Shown in pieces: positions 10,822 to 20,625 of a stretch of 35,398 nt of DNA (the first letter of the stretch is position 1; each line of letters begins with the position of its first letter). The DNA is from Chloroflexota bacterium (GTDB taxonomy: Bacteria > Chloroflexota > Anaerolineae > Anaerolineales > Anaerolineaceae). The notes beneath the pieces were generated by a model that saw nothing but the letters and a program-made list of their open reading frames with translations, was not told the DNA's origin and did not search any database. The position numbers and the translations under genes are program-made. Location: positions 1 to 35,398 of the forward strand of contig JAAZNW010000007.1 of NCBI GenBank assembly GCA_012798065.1, written 5' to 3'.

Positions 10822-11825
10822 ATTGGTCTGACAGTGTCGTTCTGGTAACCGGAGGGACCGGTTCGTTCGGTAAGAAATTTATCGATATCATGCTCAAGGA
10901 ATATCATCCACGCAGGCTGGTCGTTTTCAGCCGGGATGAATTGAAGCAATTTGAAATGCAGGCGGCCGGGTTTTCACACCCTTCGCTGCGTTACTTCATT
11001 GGAGATATCCGCGACCTGCAGCGTTGCCGGCGCGCCTTTGAGGGTGTGGACCTGGTGGTGCACGCTGCCGCGCTCAAACAGGTGCCCGCCTGCGAATACA
11101 ACCCCATGGAAGCCATTAAGACCAATATCCTTGGGAGCAGTAATGTCATCGATGCCGCCATCGACGCTGGAGTCAGCCGGGTTGTGGCGTTGAGCACGGA
11201 CAAAGCCGTCAACCCCATCAACCTTTACGGCGCGACCAAACTGGCTGCGGAAAAATTATTTGTGCAATCCAATGCATATGCTGGTGCCAGAAAAACACGT
11301 TTTACCTGTGTGCGTTATGGAAATGTCGTCGGCAGCCGCGGCTCGGTGGTGCCGTTTTTCCTCAAACAACGCGAGACTGGCAGGGTGACGGTCACCGATG
11401 AACGTATGACGCGCTTTTGGATCAGCCTGGAGCAGGGTGTGCGATTTGTCATCCGCGCGGTTGAAAACATGCACGGCGGGGAAGTGTTTGTTCCCAAGAT
11501 CCCCAGCATGACGGTCACCGACCTGGCTCGTGCCATCGCTCCCGAGGCTGCGATTGATTTCATTGGTATCCGCCCGGGTGAGAAACTGCATGAAGTTCTC
11601 ATCTCAGAAGATGAAGCGCGCCAGACGGTTGAACTGGAAGATATGTTCGTGGTGCAACCGGCGGAGTCTCTCTGGTTCGGCAGGGATTGGGAGGGCAAAG
11701 GACGTATGCTGGAAGATGGCTTCCGATACTCTTCCAATAACAACGATCAGTGGTTGAACGTGGAACAAATTCAAAGCATTATCGCCCCCATCGAAGCCGA
11801 TTACCTGGCAGGCAGGCTGGGATGA
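10818..11825 (+). CDS. UDP-GlcNAc 4,6-dehydratase (PseB/FlaA1-like, inverting type)
   Basis: VTGGTGSFGKKF; VALSTDKAVNPINLYGATKLAAEKLF; RYGNVVGSRGSVVPFF; PGEKLHE. Confidence 0.9.
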   Translation: MNWSDSVVLVTGGTGSFGKKFIDIMLKEYHPRRLVVFSRDELKQFEMQAAGFSHPSLRYFIGDIRDLQRCRRAFEGVDLVVHAAALKQVPACEYNPMEAIKTNILGSSNVIDAAIDAGVSRVVALSTDKAVNPINLYGATKLAAEKLFVQSNAYAGARKTRFTCVRYGNVVGSRGSVVPFFLKQRETGRVTVTDERMTRFWISLEQGVRFVIRAVENMHGGEVFVPKIPSMTVTDLARAIAPEAAIDFIGIRPGEKLHEVLISEDEARQTVELEDMFVVQPAESLWFGRDWEGKGRMLEDGFRYSSNNNDQWLNVEQIQSIIAPIEADYLAGRLG

Positions 11826-12742
11826 CGCGCTTCCTGGTTACCGGAGCAAGCGGTTTATTAGGGCTGAATTTTGCCCTGGCGGTGGATGGCAAAAAACACC
11901 AGGTCACCGGTGTTGCCAACACAGCCCCGATGTTGTGGGCAACTTTTAAAAACGTCCAGCTCGAGCTCACCCAACCCGGTGTGGTGGATGAGATGATAAA
12001 GGAGCATCAACCTGAAGTAGTGATTCATTGCGCCGCCATGGCGAATGTGGACGCCTGTGAAAATAACCCCGCCCAGGCACGGCTGGTGAACGCTGAACTA
12101 CCCGGCACGATCGCTGCAGCCTGTAAACGCCACAGGGTGCGCCTGGTTCACATTTCCACCGACGCGGTTTTTGACGGTAAGAAAGGGGACTATAGCGAAG
12201 AAGAACCCCCCCATCCGCTGAGCGTTTACGCCAGCACCAAGCTGGAGGGTGAACGAGCGGTACTCGCTGCCAATCCCGATGCGCTCGTGGCGCGCGTCAA
12301 CTTCTACGGTTGGAGCGCCGCGGGCAATCGCAGCCTGGCAGAGAATTTCGTGCGCAACCTGGAAGCAGGCAAGGAAATGATGGGCTTTACAGATGTCATC
12401 TTCTGCCCAATGAATATCCTCGATCTCAGCAGTGTGCTGGTGGAGGCTGCCGAACTGGATATCAGGGGTGTATATCACATGGTTGGCGCGCAGGCGATGA
12501 GCAAATTCCAGTTTGGCGTGGTTCTGGCAGAGCAATTCGGCTTTGACACCAGGCTCATCAAACCTGTCTCTGTAAATGACAGCGGTCTTAAAGCAGCGCG
12601 TTCGCCCAACCTGAGCCTCTCAACGGAAAAAATCGTAAAAGCCCTGGGGCATGAATTACCAGATTTTCACGAAGGCGTGAAGAAATTTTTTGACCAGTAC
12701 CGCCGCGGGTATCCGCAATACATCATGTCACTGAACGGCTAA
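11822..12742 (+). CDS. RmlD-like NAD(P)-dependent sugar reductase
   Basis: MTRFLVTGASGLLG; HISTDAVFDGKKGDYSEEEPPHPLSVYASTKLEGE; ATGA overlap with upstream stop. Confidence 0.85.
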   Translation: MTRFLVTGASGLLGLNFALAVDGKKHQVTGVANTAPMLWATFKNVQLELTQPGVVDEMIKEHQPEVVIHCAAMANVDACENNPAQARLVNAELPGTIAAACKRHRVRLVHISTDAVFDGKKGDYSEEEPPHPLSVYASTKLEGERAVLAANPDALVARVNFYGWSAAGNRSLAENFVRNLEAGKEMMGFTDVIFCPMNILDLSSVLVEAAELDIRGVYHMVGAQAMSKFQFGVVLAEQFGFDTRLIKPVSVNDSGLKAARSPNLSLSTEKIVKALGHELPDFHEGVKKFFDQYRRGYPQYIMSLNG

Positions 12743-12764
12743 CAGGTAGGCGAAAGGAGCAAAA

Positions 12765-13832
12765 ATGGAATTGAAAATTGGTCAGCATTTTATCGGGTTG
12801 CAGCACCCTACCTACTTCATCGCAGACATTTCAGCCAACCACGATGGCAGCCTGGAGCGAGCCAAGATGCTCATCAGGCTCGCCAAAGAAGCTGGCGCTG
12901 ATGCTGCCAAGTTCCAGAACTTCCGCGCCCCAAAAATCGTGTCAGATTACGGCTTTAAAGCCATGCAGGGGCAGGTCTCTCATCAGGCTACCTGGAAGAA
13001 ATCCGTTTTCGAAGTCTACTCAGACGCCTCCATCCCTTTTGACTGGACTCCCATCCTCAAAGAGGAGTGCGATAAGTTAAATATTGATTACTTCTCCTCT
13101 CCCTATGATTTTGAAGCGGTTGATTATCTCGACCCGTTCGTGCCGGCGCACAAAATTGGTTCCGGCGACATTGACTGGCTGGAAATGCTGGAACACATTG
13201 CCCTCAAAGGAAAACCTGTCATTCTTTCCAGCGGTGCCGCCACCATCGGCGAGGTGCAGCAAGCGGTACACACCATCTTACCGCTTAACCAGCAGTTGGT
13301 CTTGCTGCAATGCAATACCAATTACACTGCCAGCCCGGTGAATTTTGACCATATACATTTGCGCGTATTACAAACCTATCAGACGCTCTTCCCGGAAATT
13401 CCTGTCGGGCTGTCAGACCACACGCACGGTCACGCTACTGTCCTCGGCGCAGTGGCGCTGGGGGCGAGGGTGATCGAAAAACATTTCACTGATGACACCA
13501 GCCGTGTAGGGCCTGATCACCCCTTCTCGATGACTCCCGTTACCTGGCGTGAGATGGTGGATCGCACACGCGAACTGGAACGCGCGCTTGGCTCAGCTGA
13601 TAAATCGGTCAGCGGTAACGAGGTAGACACTACCATTGTGCAGCGCCGCTGCCTGCGCGCCTCTCGTGATATTCGCTCCGGTGAGGTTTTCACCCGCGAG
13701 ATGATCGATGTGCTGCGCCCGGCTACTCCCGGCGCCATCCGCCCTGACCAGGTTTTTCAGGTGGTCGGAACCCGCGCACTCAAAGACATTCCCATGGGAA
13801 AAGAGTTGCGCTGGACGGATTTGGGAGAGTAA
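12765..13832 (+). CDS. NeuB-family synthase with C-terminal SAF domain (SpsE/PseI-like)
   Basis: FIADISANHDGSLERAKMLIRLAKEAGADAAKFQ; VGLSDHTHGHATVLGAVALGARVIEKHFT; C-terminal RRCLRASRDIRSGEVFTREMIDVLRP. Confidence 0.9.
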   Translation: MELKIGQHFIGLQHPTYFIADISANHDGSLERAKMLIRLAKEAGADAAKFQNFRAPKIVSDYGFKAMQGQVSHQATWKKSVFEVYSDASIPFDWTPILKEECDKLNIDYFSSPYDFEAVDYLDPFVPAHKIGSGDIDWLEMLEHIALKGKPVILSSGAATIGEVQQAVHTILPLNQQLVLLQCNTNYTASPVNFDHIHLRVLQTYQTLFPEIPVGLSDHTHGHATVLGAVALGARVIEKHFTDDTSRVGPDHPFSMTPVTWREMVDRTRELERALGSADKSVSGNEVDTTIVQRRCLRASRDIRSGEVFTREMIDVLRPATPGAIRPDQVFQVVGTRALKDIPMGKELRWTDLGE

Positions 13833-13833
13833 T

Positions 13834-14961
13834 TTGAAAGTTGTTTATTTCACCCGCGATTATTCACCTCATGACGAACGCTTTCTCACCGCGCTCGCGC
13901 AAACGCAACACGAGGTGTATTTCCTGCGGTTGTCGCCCTCAAGCGAAGTCCATTTACCACCCGGAATACGCGAAGTGAAATGGGTCGGCCCCCTCGCCGG
14001 TGAAATAATTTCTGATGACAGGCGCGCGGAAGATCTGAATCAGCTTCTTTCCAGGCTGCAGCCTGACGTGCTGCACGCCGGTCCACTGCACGGGCCGGCA
14101 TATATCGCCGGTTTAAGTGGCTTTACCCCGCTGGTGAGCATGTCCTGGGGTTCAGACATCCTGCATGATGGAGAAGTTGACGCCCTCGCCCGGGCAAAAA
14201 TCAACCTTTCACTGCATCGTTCCACGGTTTTCCTGGGCGACTGTCAGGCGGTGGTAGAAAAAGCGATCAACGCTTTCGCGTTTCCCGCGGAGCGGGTATT
14301 CCGGTTCCCGTGGGGGGTAGACCTGGCGCACTTTTCACCCTCAACAACCAGCCCGCTGCGCGCATCATTAGGCTGGCAGCAGCAATTCGTCTTCCTCAGC
14401 AACCGCTCCTTCGAAGAGATATATGGTGTAGACGTGGTCATGCGCGCCTTCATCCAGGCGCAATCTCGCGCCCCAAATATCCGCCTGTTATTGTATGGGA
14501 AGGGCAGCCTTCAACAAGAAATCATGCGCATGGCTGAAAACGCGGGAGTGATGCACAAGATCCATTTCGCTGCCTTTGCCGGGCATGAAGATCTGCCAGC
14601 CAGTTACCACGCCGCGGATGTATTCCTCAGCGCGTCTCATTGTGACGGTTCCTCTGTTTCACTGATGGAAGCGTTGGCCTGCGGCAAACCCGCGCTGGTT
14701 TCCAACATCCCCAGTAACCTCGAATGGGTGCACCACGGCGAAAATGGCTGGCTTTTTCAAGACGGTGATACTACAGGGCTGGCAGACGCCATGGTAGCGG
14801 TCAGCCGCAAGCCGAATCTTGAAAAGTTGGGTCAAAAATCCCGGGCGCTGGCCGAAGAAAAAGCTGACTGGTCGTGTAATTTCGCCGTGTTATTGCAGGC
14901 TTACCAAAAAGCCGTGGAATGGCGTACGCCCGCCCTGGAGATTACGGAGCGGGTGAAATGA
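13834..14961 (+). CDS. Glycosyltransferase (GT4/GT-B type), TTG start
   Basis: LKVVYFTRDYSPHDERF; ADVFLSASHCDGSSVSLMEALACGKPALVSNIPSNLEWV. Confidence 0.85.
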   Translation: MKVVYFTRDYSPHDERFLTALAQTQHEVYFLRLSPSSEVHLPPGIREVKWVGPLAGEIISDDRRAEDLNQLLSRLQPDVLHAGPLHGPAYIAGLSGFTPLVSMSWGSDILHDGEVDALARAKINLSLHRSTVFLGDCQAVVEKAINAFAFPAERVFRFPWGVDLAHFSPSTTSPLRASLGWQQQFVFLSNRSFEEIYGVDVVMRAFIQAQSRAPNIRLLLYGKGSLQQEIMRMAENAGVMHKIHFAAFAGHEDLPASYHAADVFLSASHCDGSSVSLMEALACGKPALVSNIPSNLEWVHHGENGWLFQDGDTTGLADAMVAVSRKPNLEKLGQKSRALAEEKADWSCNFAVLLQAYQKAVEWRTPALEITERVK

Positions 14962-15713
14962 AAGTGGTGGCCATCATCCAGGCGCGCATGAGTTCCACCC
15001 GCCTGCCCGGCAAAGTTTTAAAGCTGGCTTCAGGTCGCACAATGCTGGACCGCATGCTTGAACGCGTTAAAAAAGCGCGAACGATCAGCGAGGTGGTAAC
15101 AGCCACCACAACTGATCCTTCCGATGATAGTATTGCTCGCGCTTGTAAAAAACTGGGGGTGAGTGTGTTCCGCGGCAGCCTGCAGGATGTGCTCGATCGG
15201 TTTTACCAGGCATCGCGCATGCATCAAGCAGATATCATCGTGCGCCTCACCGGGGATTGCCCGTTGATCGACCCCGCGCTCATCGATGACGTGGTGAACG
15301 CTCTCACCCGGAAAAAGGTCGATTTTGCCTGCAACCGTCTTCCGCCGCCCTTTTCACGCACCTACCCCATCGGACTGGATGTGGAAGCCTGTACTTTCAA
15401 CGCGCTGGAGCAGGCCTGGTATGGAGCGAAAGAGAAGTTCGAACGCGAGCATGTGCTGCCTTACCTTTACGCTGTGCCTGGCAGGTTTTCCGTGCTTCAA
15501 TTGAATCACACCACAGACCTCGGTCACTTGCGCTGGACATTAGATACGCCCGAAGACCTGGTACTGCTGAGGCGTATCTACCGGTATTTTCAAGGCCGCA
15601 ATGACTTTTCATGGTTGCAGGTCTTACAATTACAGCAGCAAAAACCCAGCCTGTTCGCCATCAACGCGCAGGTGCGCCACAAAACCTACCTGGAAAATGA
15701 ATCCCCGAGATGA
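14958..15713 (+). CDS. Cytidylyltransferase family protein (SpsF-like)
   Basis: VVAIIQARMSSTRLPGKVLK; RLTGDCPLIDP; ATGA overlap. Confidence 0.88.
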   Translation: MKVVAIIQARMSSTRLPGKVLKLASGRTMLDRMLERVKKARTISEVVTATTTDPSDDSIARACKKLGVSVFRGSLQDVLDRFYQASRMHQADIIVRLTGDCPLIDPALIDDVVNALTRKKVDFACNRLPPPFSRTYPIGLDVEACTFNALEQAWYGAKEKFEREHVLPYLYAVPGRFSVLQLNHTTDLGHLRWTLDTPEDLVLLRRIYRYFQGRNDFSWLQVLQLQQQKPSLFAINAQVRHKTYLENESPR

Positions 15714-16573
15714 CCATTAAAGAAATGTCAGAAAAAATCGTCTGTCCCCGATGCCAATCCTCTTTTGATAAGCACGATCCTGCTGTTTGGAGCTGCTCTT
15801 CCTGCGCTTACACAGTGCCATTATTTCAAGGAAAGCCGGTGTTCTCCGGGCATCCGCAAGAGCAGCAGCCGCAAGACAAGATAGAGCGCGGCGCAGACAA
15901 AGGCACAGCATGGCGCCGCGCCAATTGGCGCTTTATTCATGCTATTGCGGCATCTCTTCCCGCAGGGGCTGACGTGCTGGATGTTGGCGCAGGTCGCGGT
16001 GATTTTCGACAAATCTTCGCCCATCACTCATACATCGGGTTGGATATTTACCCTTACCCGGAAATTGACCTGGCGGTGGATCTGATCGAGATTAACCCAT
16101 TCAAAGAACGCTCGTTCGACCTGGTTGTGTTGGCGAATGTCATTGAGCATGTATACGAATATCGCAAACTGATCAGCCGCTGCGCGTTCCTGCTCAAGCC
16201 CGGTGGTCAGTTGCTGATAACAGTGCCCTTCCTGCTTAAGCTGCACCAGGAACCGGTGGATTACCATCGTTACACCCACTATGCCTTATTCCAGTTAGCA
16301 GAAGAAAACCAACTCAGTGTGGCGCGTTTTGAGGTTTATACCAATCCATTCGCGCTGCTGGACGAAGGGATTGCTGATGTGTGGGAGAACGTGCTTCCGC
16401 TGCGCCAAAGAATTGACCACCTGCACACCAAGGTGAAAGTAGCGCTTATTCAAAAGCTGGCGAACAGCATGAAAGCCAATCAGGCGGATGGTGTGGTGAA
16501 ACCCGTCCAAGAGAACAGCAATCCCCGGGTGCTGGGGTATATGTGTCTGTTTCAAAAGGATGCCCTTCAATGA
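15710..16573 (+). CDS. Class I SAM methyltransferase with N-terminal Cys4 zinc-ribbon-like segment
   Basis: CPRCQSSFDKHDPAVWSCSSC then DVLDVGAGRGDFR; VVLANVIEHV; LKPGGQLLITVP. Confidence 0.85.
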   Translation: MTIKEMSEKIVCPRCQSSFDKHDPAVWSCSSCAYTVPLFQGKPVFSGHPQEQQPQDKIERGADKGTAWRRANWRFIHAIAASLPAGADVLDVGAGRGDFRQIFAHHSYIGLDIYPYPEIDLAVDLIEINPFKERSFDLVVLANVIEHVYEYRKLISRCAFLLKPGGQLLITVPFLLKLHQEPVDYHRYTHYALFQLAEENQLSVARFEVYTNPFALLDEGIADVWENVLPLRQRIDHLHTKVKVALIQKLANSMKANQADGVVKPVQENSNPRVLGYMCLFQKDALQ

Positions 16574-17502
16574 CAAGCGTGGCTTTTTTCACCGCTCCCA
16601 AACCATTCACAAACGCGCATATCCGCATCATCCAGCGCAACGCCATTCAAAGCTGGAAATCACTGGGCAGGCAGGTCGAAGTGTGGCTGGTGGGGGATGA
16701 ACCAGGTGTGGAGCAGAACGCGCGCGAGTTGCAGGTCGGTTATATCCCGGGAGTTGCGAGGAACAGCTTCGGCACGCCGCGCATCGATTCCATCTTTTAC
16801 CTGGTTCGTGAACAATCGCAGGCAGAATACCTGTGCTATGTCAACGCGGATATCCTGGTTTTCCCGGATATGTTACGCGCTCTCGAAGAGGTGCGCGCGC
16901 GCGTCGATCGTTTCCTCATCATCGGCAGGCGCTGGGACGCCGCAGTGACAGAAACACTCGACATAAAAGAAGGCTGGCATCAACAGTTCCAGGCTGCCGC
17001 GCTAGTGACCGCAAAACTGCACCGCGCCGCGGGCAGTGATTATTTTTTATTCCCGCGCAACGAATTCATCGATATCCCGGGTTTCGCGGTTGGGCGCGCC
17101 GGTTGGGACAACTGGATGATCTACAAAGCCCGATACGAACATATGGCAGTGGTCGATGCCACTGGCGCCATCAAAGTCATCCACCAGAATCATGATTTCA
17201 GCCATTTTGCCGACGGCAAGATTCACCGCCTTCAGCCGGAATCCGCTGAAAATATGCGGCTGGCAGGCGGTCGTTACACGGTCTTCACCATTCACGACGC
17301 CAATTACCAGTTAGACAACGACGGTCTGCAACGCGTACGCCTAAATCGCTGGAAATTGCTGCGAGAATTCGTCATTTTCCCAGCCGTTACGCTGCACTGC
17401 TCCTGGCTGGCGAAAGTCGTTTATGCCATCTTCAACCCGAAACGTTTGCTTAAAGACAGGCGCCAGGCAAAAGAAGCGCTGCGCCGCTCAAAGGAAGGGT
17501 AA
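16570..17502 (+). CDS. Putative GT-A-fold glycosyltransferase
   Basis: VEVWLVGDEPGVEQ ... EYLCYVNADILVFPDM; ATGA overlap; family uncertain. Confidence 0.65.
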   Translation: MTSVAFFTAPKPFTNAHIRIIQRNAIQSWKSLGRQVEVWLVGDEPGVEQNARELQVGYIPGVARNSFGTPRIDSIFYLVREQSQAEYLCYVNADILVFPDMLRALEEVRARVDRFLIIGRRWDAAVTETLDIKEGWHQQFQAAALVTAKLHRAAGSDYFLFPRNEFIDIPGFAVGRAGWDNWMIYKARYEHMAVVDATGAIKVIHQNHDFSHFADGKIHRLQPESAENMRLAGGRYTVFTIHDANYQLDNDGLQRVRLNRWKLLREFVIFPAVTLHCSWLAKVVYAIFNPKRLLKDRRQAKEALRRSKEG

Positions 17503-18459
17503 ATGAGAAAAGGTCAAAACCCGGTAAAACAACTTCAGACGGTGTCTAAACCGCAGCGGGTGACCGTGGCGGTGTTGAACCACATCCCTTTTCTGGATGG
17601 CTTTTACGCGCAGATGCTCGATGTTTTACAGCTCAGCTTGAGCACACTGCGCCAGAACGCAGGCTTGGATTTTGACCTGCTTGTTTACGATAACGGCTCT
17701 TGCAAGCAGGCTCGCGACTTTTTACTCGCAGAATACGAAAAAGGAAATATCCAGTCACTGATCCTCTCAGACCGCAACATGGGCAAGGGCGGCGCCTGGA
17801 ACGTGATGCTGCAAGCGGCGCCGGGTGAGATCATCGCTTACGCAGACAACGACGTTTTCTATCATCCCGGGTGGCTGCGCGAATCTGTGAAAGTGCTCGA
17901 AACTTATCCCAATGTGGGTATGGTCACCTCGCGGCCGTTTCATACCAAACCAGAATTGTACAGCGCTGACCTCGATTGGGCGCGTAAAACACCTGAAGCG
18001 TCAGTAGAAAGAGGTTTTTTTATCGACCGTGACTGGATGCGCGAGTTCTGGCTCAGCGTAGGTCGCAGCGAGGAGGAGATCGCCCTAGACCAGGCGGTTG
18101 AAGATGTGCGCCTCACGTATAAAGGTCTTGTCACCTACTGCGGGGCTTCCCACTGGCAATTCCTGGCCTGGAAGAAGGTCCTTCAGGAATTTCTTCCTAT
18201 TGATCTATCGCGCCCGCTGGGGCAGGTTCTTAAGCTGGATGAGATGATTAACCAGCAAGGATACCTGAGGTTGATGACCGCCCAGCCGTTCACCATGAAC
18301 TTGAGCAATTCAGTCGAACTGCCCTCGAATGAACCGACAAGCGCAGCAGCTCAACCCCGTACGCGCAAACGGCTGGCAGATTTTCCTGTGGTCAAATCCC
18401 CGCTGATGCGGTTGTACAACGCCATATTCAAGCTTTATTATGACGATAAGAAGCGTTGA
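17503..18459 (+). CDS. GT2-type glycosyltransferase
   Basis: LLVYDNGSCKQARDF; DRNMGKGGAWNVMLQAAPGEIIAYADNDVFYHPGW. Confidence 0.8.
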   Translation: MRKGQNPVKQLQTVSKPQRVTVAVLNHIPFLDGFYAQMLDVLQLSLSTLRQNAGLDFDLLVYDNGSCKQARDFLLAEYEKGNIQSLILSDRNMGKGGAWNVMLQAAPGEIIAYADNDVFYHPGWLRESVKVLETYPNVGMVTSRPFHTKPELYSADLDWARKTPEASVERGFFIDRDWMREFWLSVGRSEEEIALDQAVEDVRLTYKGLVTYCGASHWQFLAWKKVLQEFLPIDLSRPLGQVLKLDEMINQQGYLRLMTAQPFTMNLSNSVELPSNEPTSAAAQPRTRKRLADFPVVKSPLMRLYNAIFKLYYDDKKR

Positions 18460-18469
18460 GGAGAAAAAA

Positions 18470-19627
18470 TTGAAAATCTTATACGCGACGGGAAGATACA
18501 GCCCACTCAAACACGACGATGGCAGCGGTACAGATTACCGGCTGTATCACGCGCTATTAAGCCAGGGCGTAGAGATGAAATTCATCGGCCCATTCCCTGA
18601 TCACCCGTCGCTGATAGAGCGCCTTTACCGCAAGGTGCACACCGTGTTTTCGCATAAGCGACCGGCGAAATATACCGCCGCAATGCTCAAAACAGCCGCG
18701 CAAACATTATCTATCACTGTTAATGAATACCAACCAGACGTGATCTTTTCAAAAAACCTTGCCCCACTCGTGCGTTTCCATGCCCAACTCCCAGTGGTGT
18801 ACATGCTGGATTCCACTGTGGCGGGATTTAACCGAGGCTGGCCAACTTTTTCTCGTTTGGAAAACTGGCGCATGGTTGAATGTGAAAAGAAAGTGCTTAA
18901 GCAATCCAGCAGCGTCATCACCCGCAGTGAGTGGACAAGGCAATCGCTAATAGAAGATTATCACTATCCGGCTGAAAGAATTCATATCGTTCACAATGGC
19001 TCTTCCCTTCCTGATCATGTTATTCCACAAGAGATTGAGAACGAACCGCCCGATTTTTCCACCATACGATTGCTCTTTGTCGGACGGGTGATGCATCTGA
19101 AAGGAATCGATATCGCGATTGAAATCGTCAACCAGTTGAACGAATGTGGCAGGCAGGCTGACCTCAGAATTGTCGGGCTTGATGGGCAGGACCAAGACCA
19201 CATCCACTACATGGGGTCATTTAAAAAAAGCATTGAAGATCAGTTAATCGCCTATGCAAACCAGTACCGATGGCCGCATTTCCTTTTACATCCCGCCCGG
19301 TATGATGCGGCCCCCATTGTTACCGCAGAAGCTGCCGCGTTTGGCGTGCCTACCCTTACCAATAATGTGGGGGGTATCGCCTCCATGGTTCAAGATGGTC
19401 TGTCTGGGGTCGTGCTCCCTGCTTTAAGTCCGGCCGCAGAATATGTAAAGAAAATTGTGTATTACGCTGACCACCCGCAGGAATACATGGCACTGCGCCG
19501 CACTACGCGCGAACGATACGAAAAAGAACTCAACTGGAATGTAGCTGGTAAAAAGATAGTTACCATCCTTCAAAGTGTGGTGGAAGAAAATCAGTTGAAA
19601 CCCGGGCTGAAGAAAGAGCAACCATGA
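18470..19627 (+). CDS. Glycosyltransferase (GT4/GT-B type), TTG start
   Basis: KILYATGRYSPLKHDDGSGTDYRLYHAL; LLFVGRVMHLKGIDIAIE; PIVTAEAAAFGVPTLTNNVGGIASMV. Confidence 0.85.
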   Translation: MKILYATGRYSPLKHDDGSGTDYRLYHALLSQGVEMKFIGPFPDHPSLIERLYRKVHTVFSHKRPAKYTAAMLKTAAQTLSITVNEYQPDVIFSKNLAPLVRFHAQLPVVYMLDSTVAGFNRGWPTFSRLENWRMVECEKKVLKQSSSVITRSEWTRQSLIEDYHYPAERIHIVHNGSSLPDHVIPQEIENEPPDFSTIRLLFVGRVMHLKGIDIAIEIVNQLNECGRQADLRIVGLDGQDQDHIHYMGSFKKSIEDQLIAYANQYRWPHFLLHPARYDAAPIVTAEAAAFGVPTLTNNVGGIASMVQDGLSGVVLPALSPAAEYVKKIVYYADHPQEYMALRRTTRERYEKELNWNVAGKKIVTILQSVVEENQLKPGLKKEQP

Positions 19628-20607
19628 AAATCTTAATTGCGGGTTATGGTTCGATTGGCAGACGCCACCTCAACAATCTGCGCGCGCTGGGTCAAACTGA
19701 CCTTTTATTGCTCCGCTCTCACCGCTCCACGCTCTCCGACGTTGATATACAGGATGTGCCCGTGGAAACCACCATCGAAGCCGCGTTGGCGCACCAGCCG
19801 CGGGCGGTGGTCATCGCCAACCCCACTGCCCTGCACCTGGATGTAGCCATTCCAGCGGCGCAGGCTGGCTGTTCCATCTTGATGGAAAAACCTGTTTCGC
19901 ATTCAATGAGCCGGGTAGAGGAACTTCGCCGCGCGCTCACTAGCGGGGGCGGGGTTCTGCTCAGCGCTTTTCAATACCGTTTCCACCCCGGGCTGCGCCA
20001 GGTCAAACGCTGGCTGCAAGAAGACCAGATCGGCGTCATCTCCTCGGTCAAGTCGCATTGGGGCGAGTACCTGCCAGGCTGGCACCCTTGGGAAGATTAT
20101 CGCAGCAGTTACAGCGCCCGGGTGGACCTTGGCGGTGGAGTGGTAAACACCCTGTGCCACCCGTTTGACTACCTTCGATGGATGTTCGGCGAAGCAGAAC
20201 AGTTAGTTGCTTCTACCTCCAGCCGGGGGTTGAACCTGCCGGTTGAAGACACAGCAGATGTGCTGCTTCGCTACCAGGGTGGTGTTTGTGCCAATATACA
20301 TTTAGATTATTTGCAGAGACCCGGTCAACATGACCTGCTTATCACCGGCAGCGCCGGCACCATACGTTGGTCAAACACGGATGGCAGCGCGAAAAGATAT
20401 GACCCCATCCATGACCAGTGGGAAGAGGTGCGCCCGCCAGAAGGTTTTGAGCGCAACACCCTCTTTTTAGAAGAAATGGCGCATTTCCTGCGCGTGGTGG
20501 AAAGGCAGGAAGCACCACTGTGTACACTGGAAGACGGAATTGCCGTGCTACAACTAACGGAAGCAGTGCACCGCTCTGCCCGTGAAGGATGTCTGGTAAA
20601 ATTTTAG
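19624..20607 (+). CDS. Gfo/Idh/MocA family oxidoreductase
   Basis: MKILIAGYGSIGRRHLNNLRALG; VVIANPTALHLDVAIPAAQAGCSILMEKPVS. Confidence 0.92.
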   Translation: MKILIAGYGSIGRRHLNNLRALGQTDLLLLRSHRSTLSDVDIQDVPVETTIEAALAHQPRAVVIANPTALHLDVAIPAAQAGCSILMEKPVSHSMSRVEELRRALTSGGGVLLSAFQYRFHPGLRQVKRWLQEDQIGVISSVKSHWGEYLPGWHPWEDYRSSYSARVDLGGGVVNTLCHPFDYLRWMFGEAEQLVASTSSRGLNLPVEDTADVLLRYQGGVCANIHLDYLQRPGQHDLLITGSAGTIRWSNTDGSAKRYDPIHDQWEEVRPPEGFERNTLFLEEMAHFLRVVERQEAPLCTLEDGIAVLQLTEAVHRSAREGCLVKF

Positions 20608-20625
20608 CGGCCTATTGGAGGTTGA

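Noticed and set aside
12098-12535. 145 aa minus-strand ORF
   Set aside because: Shadow ORF antisense to the RmlD-like gene
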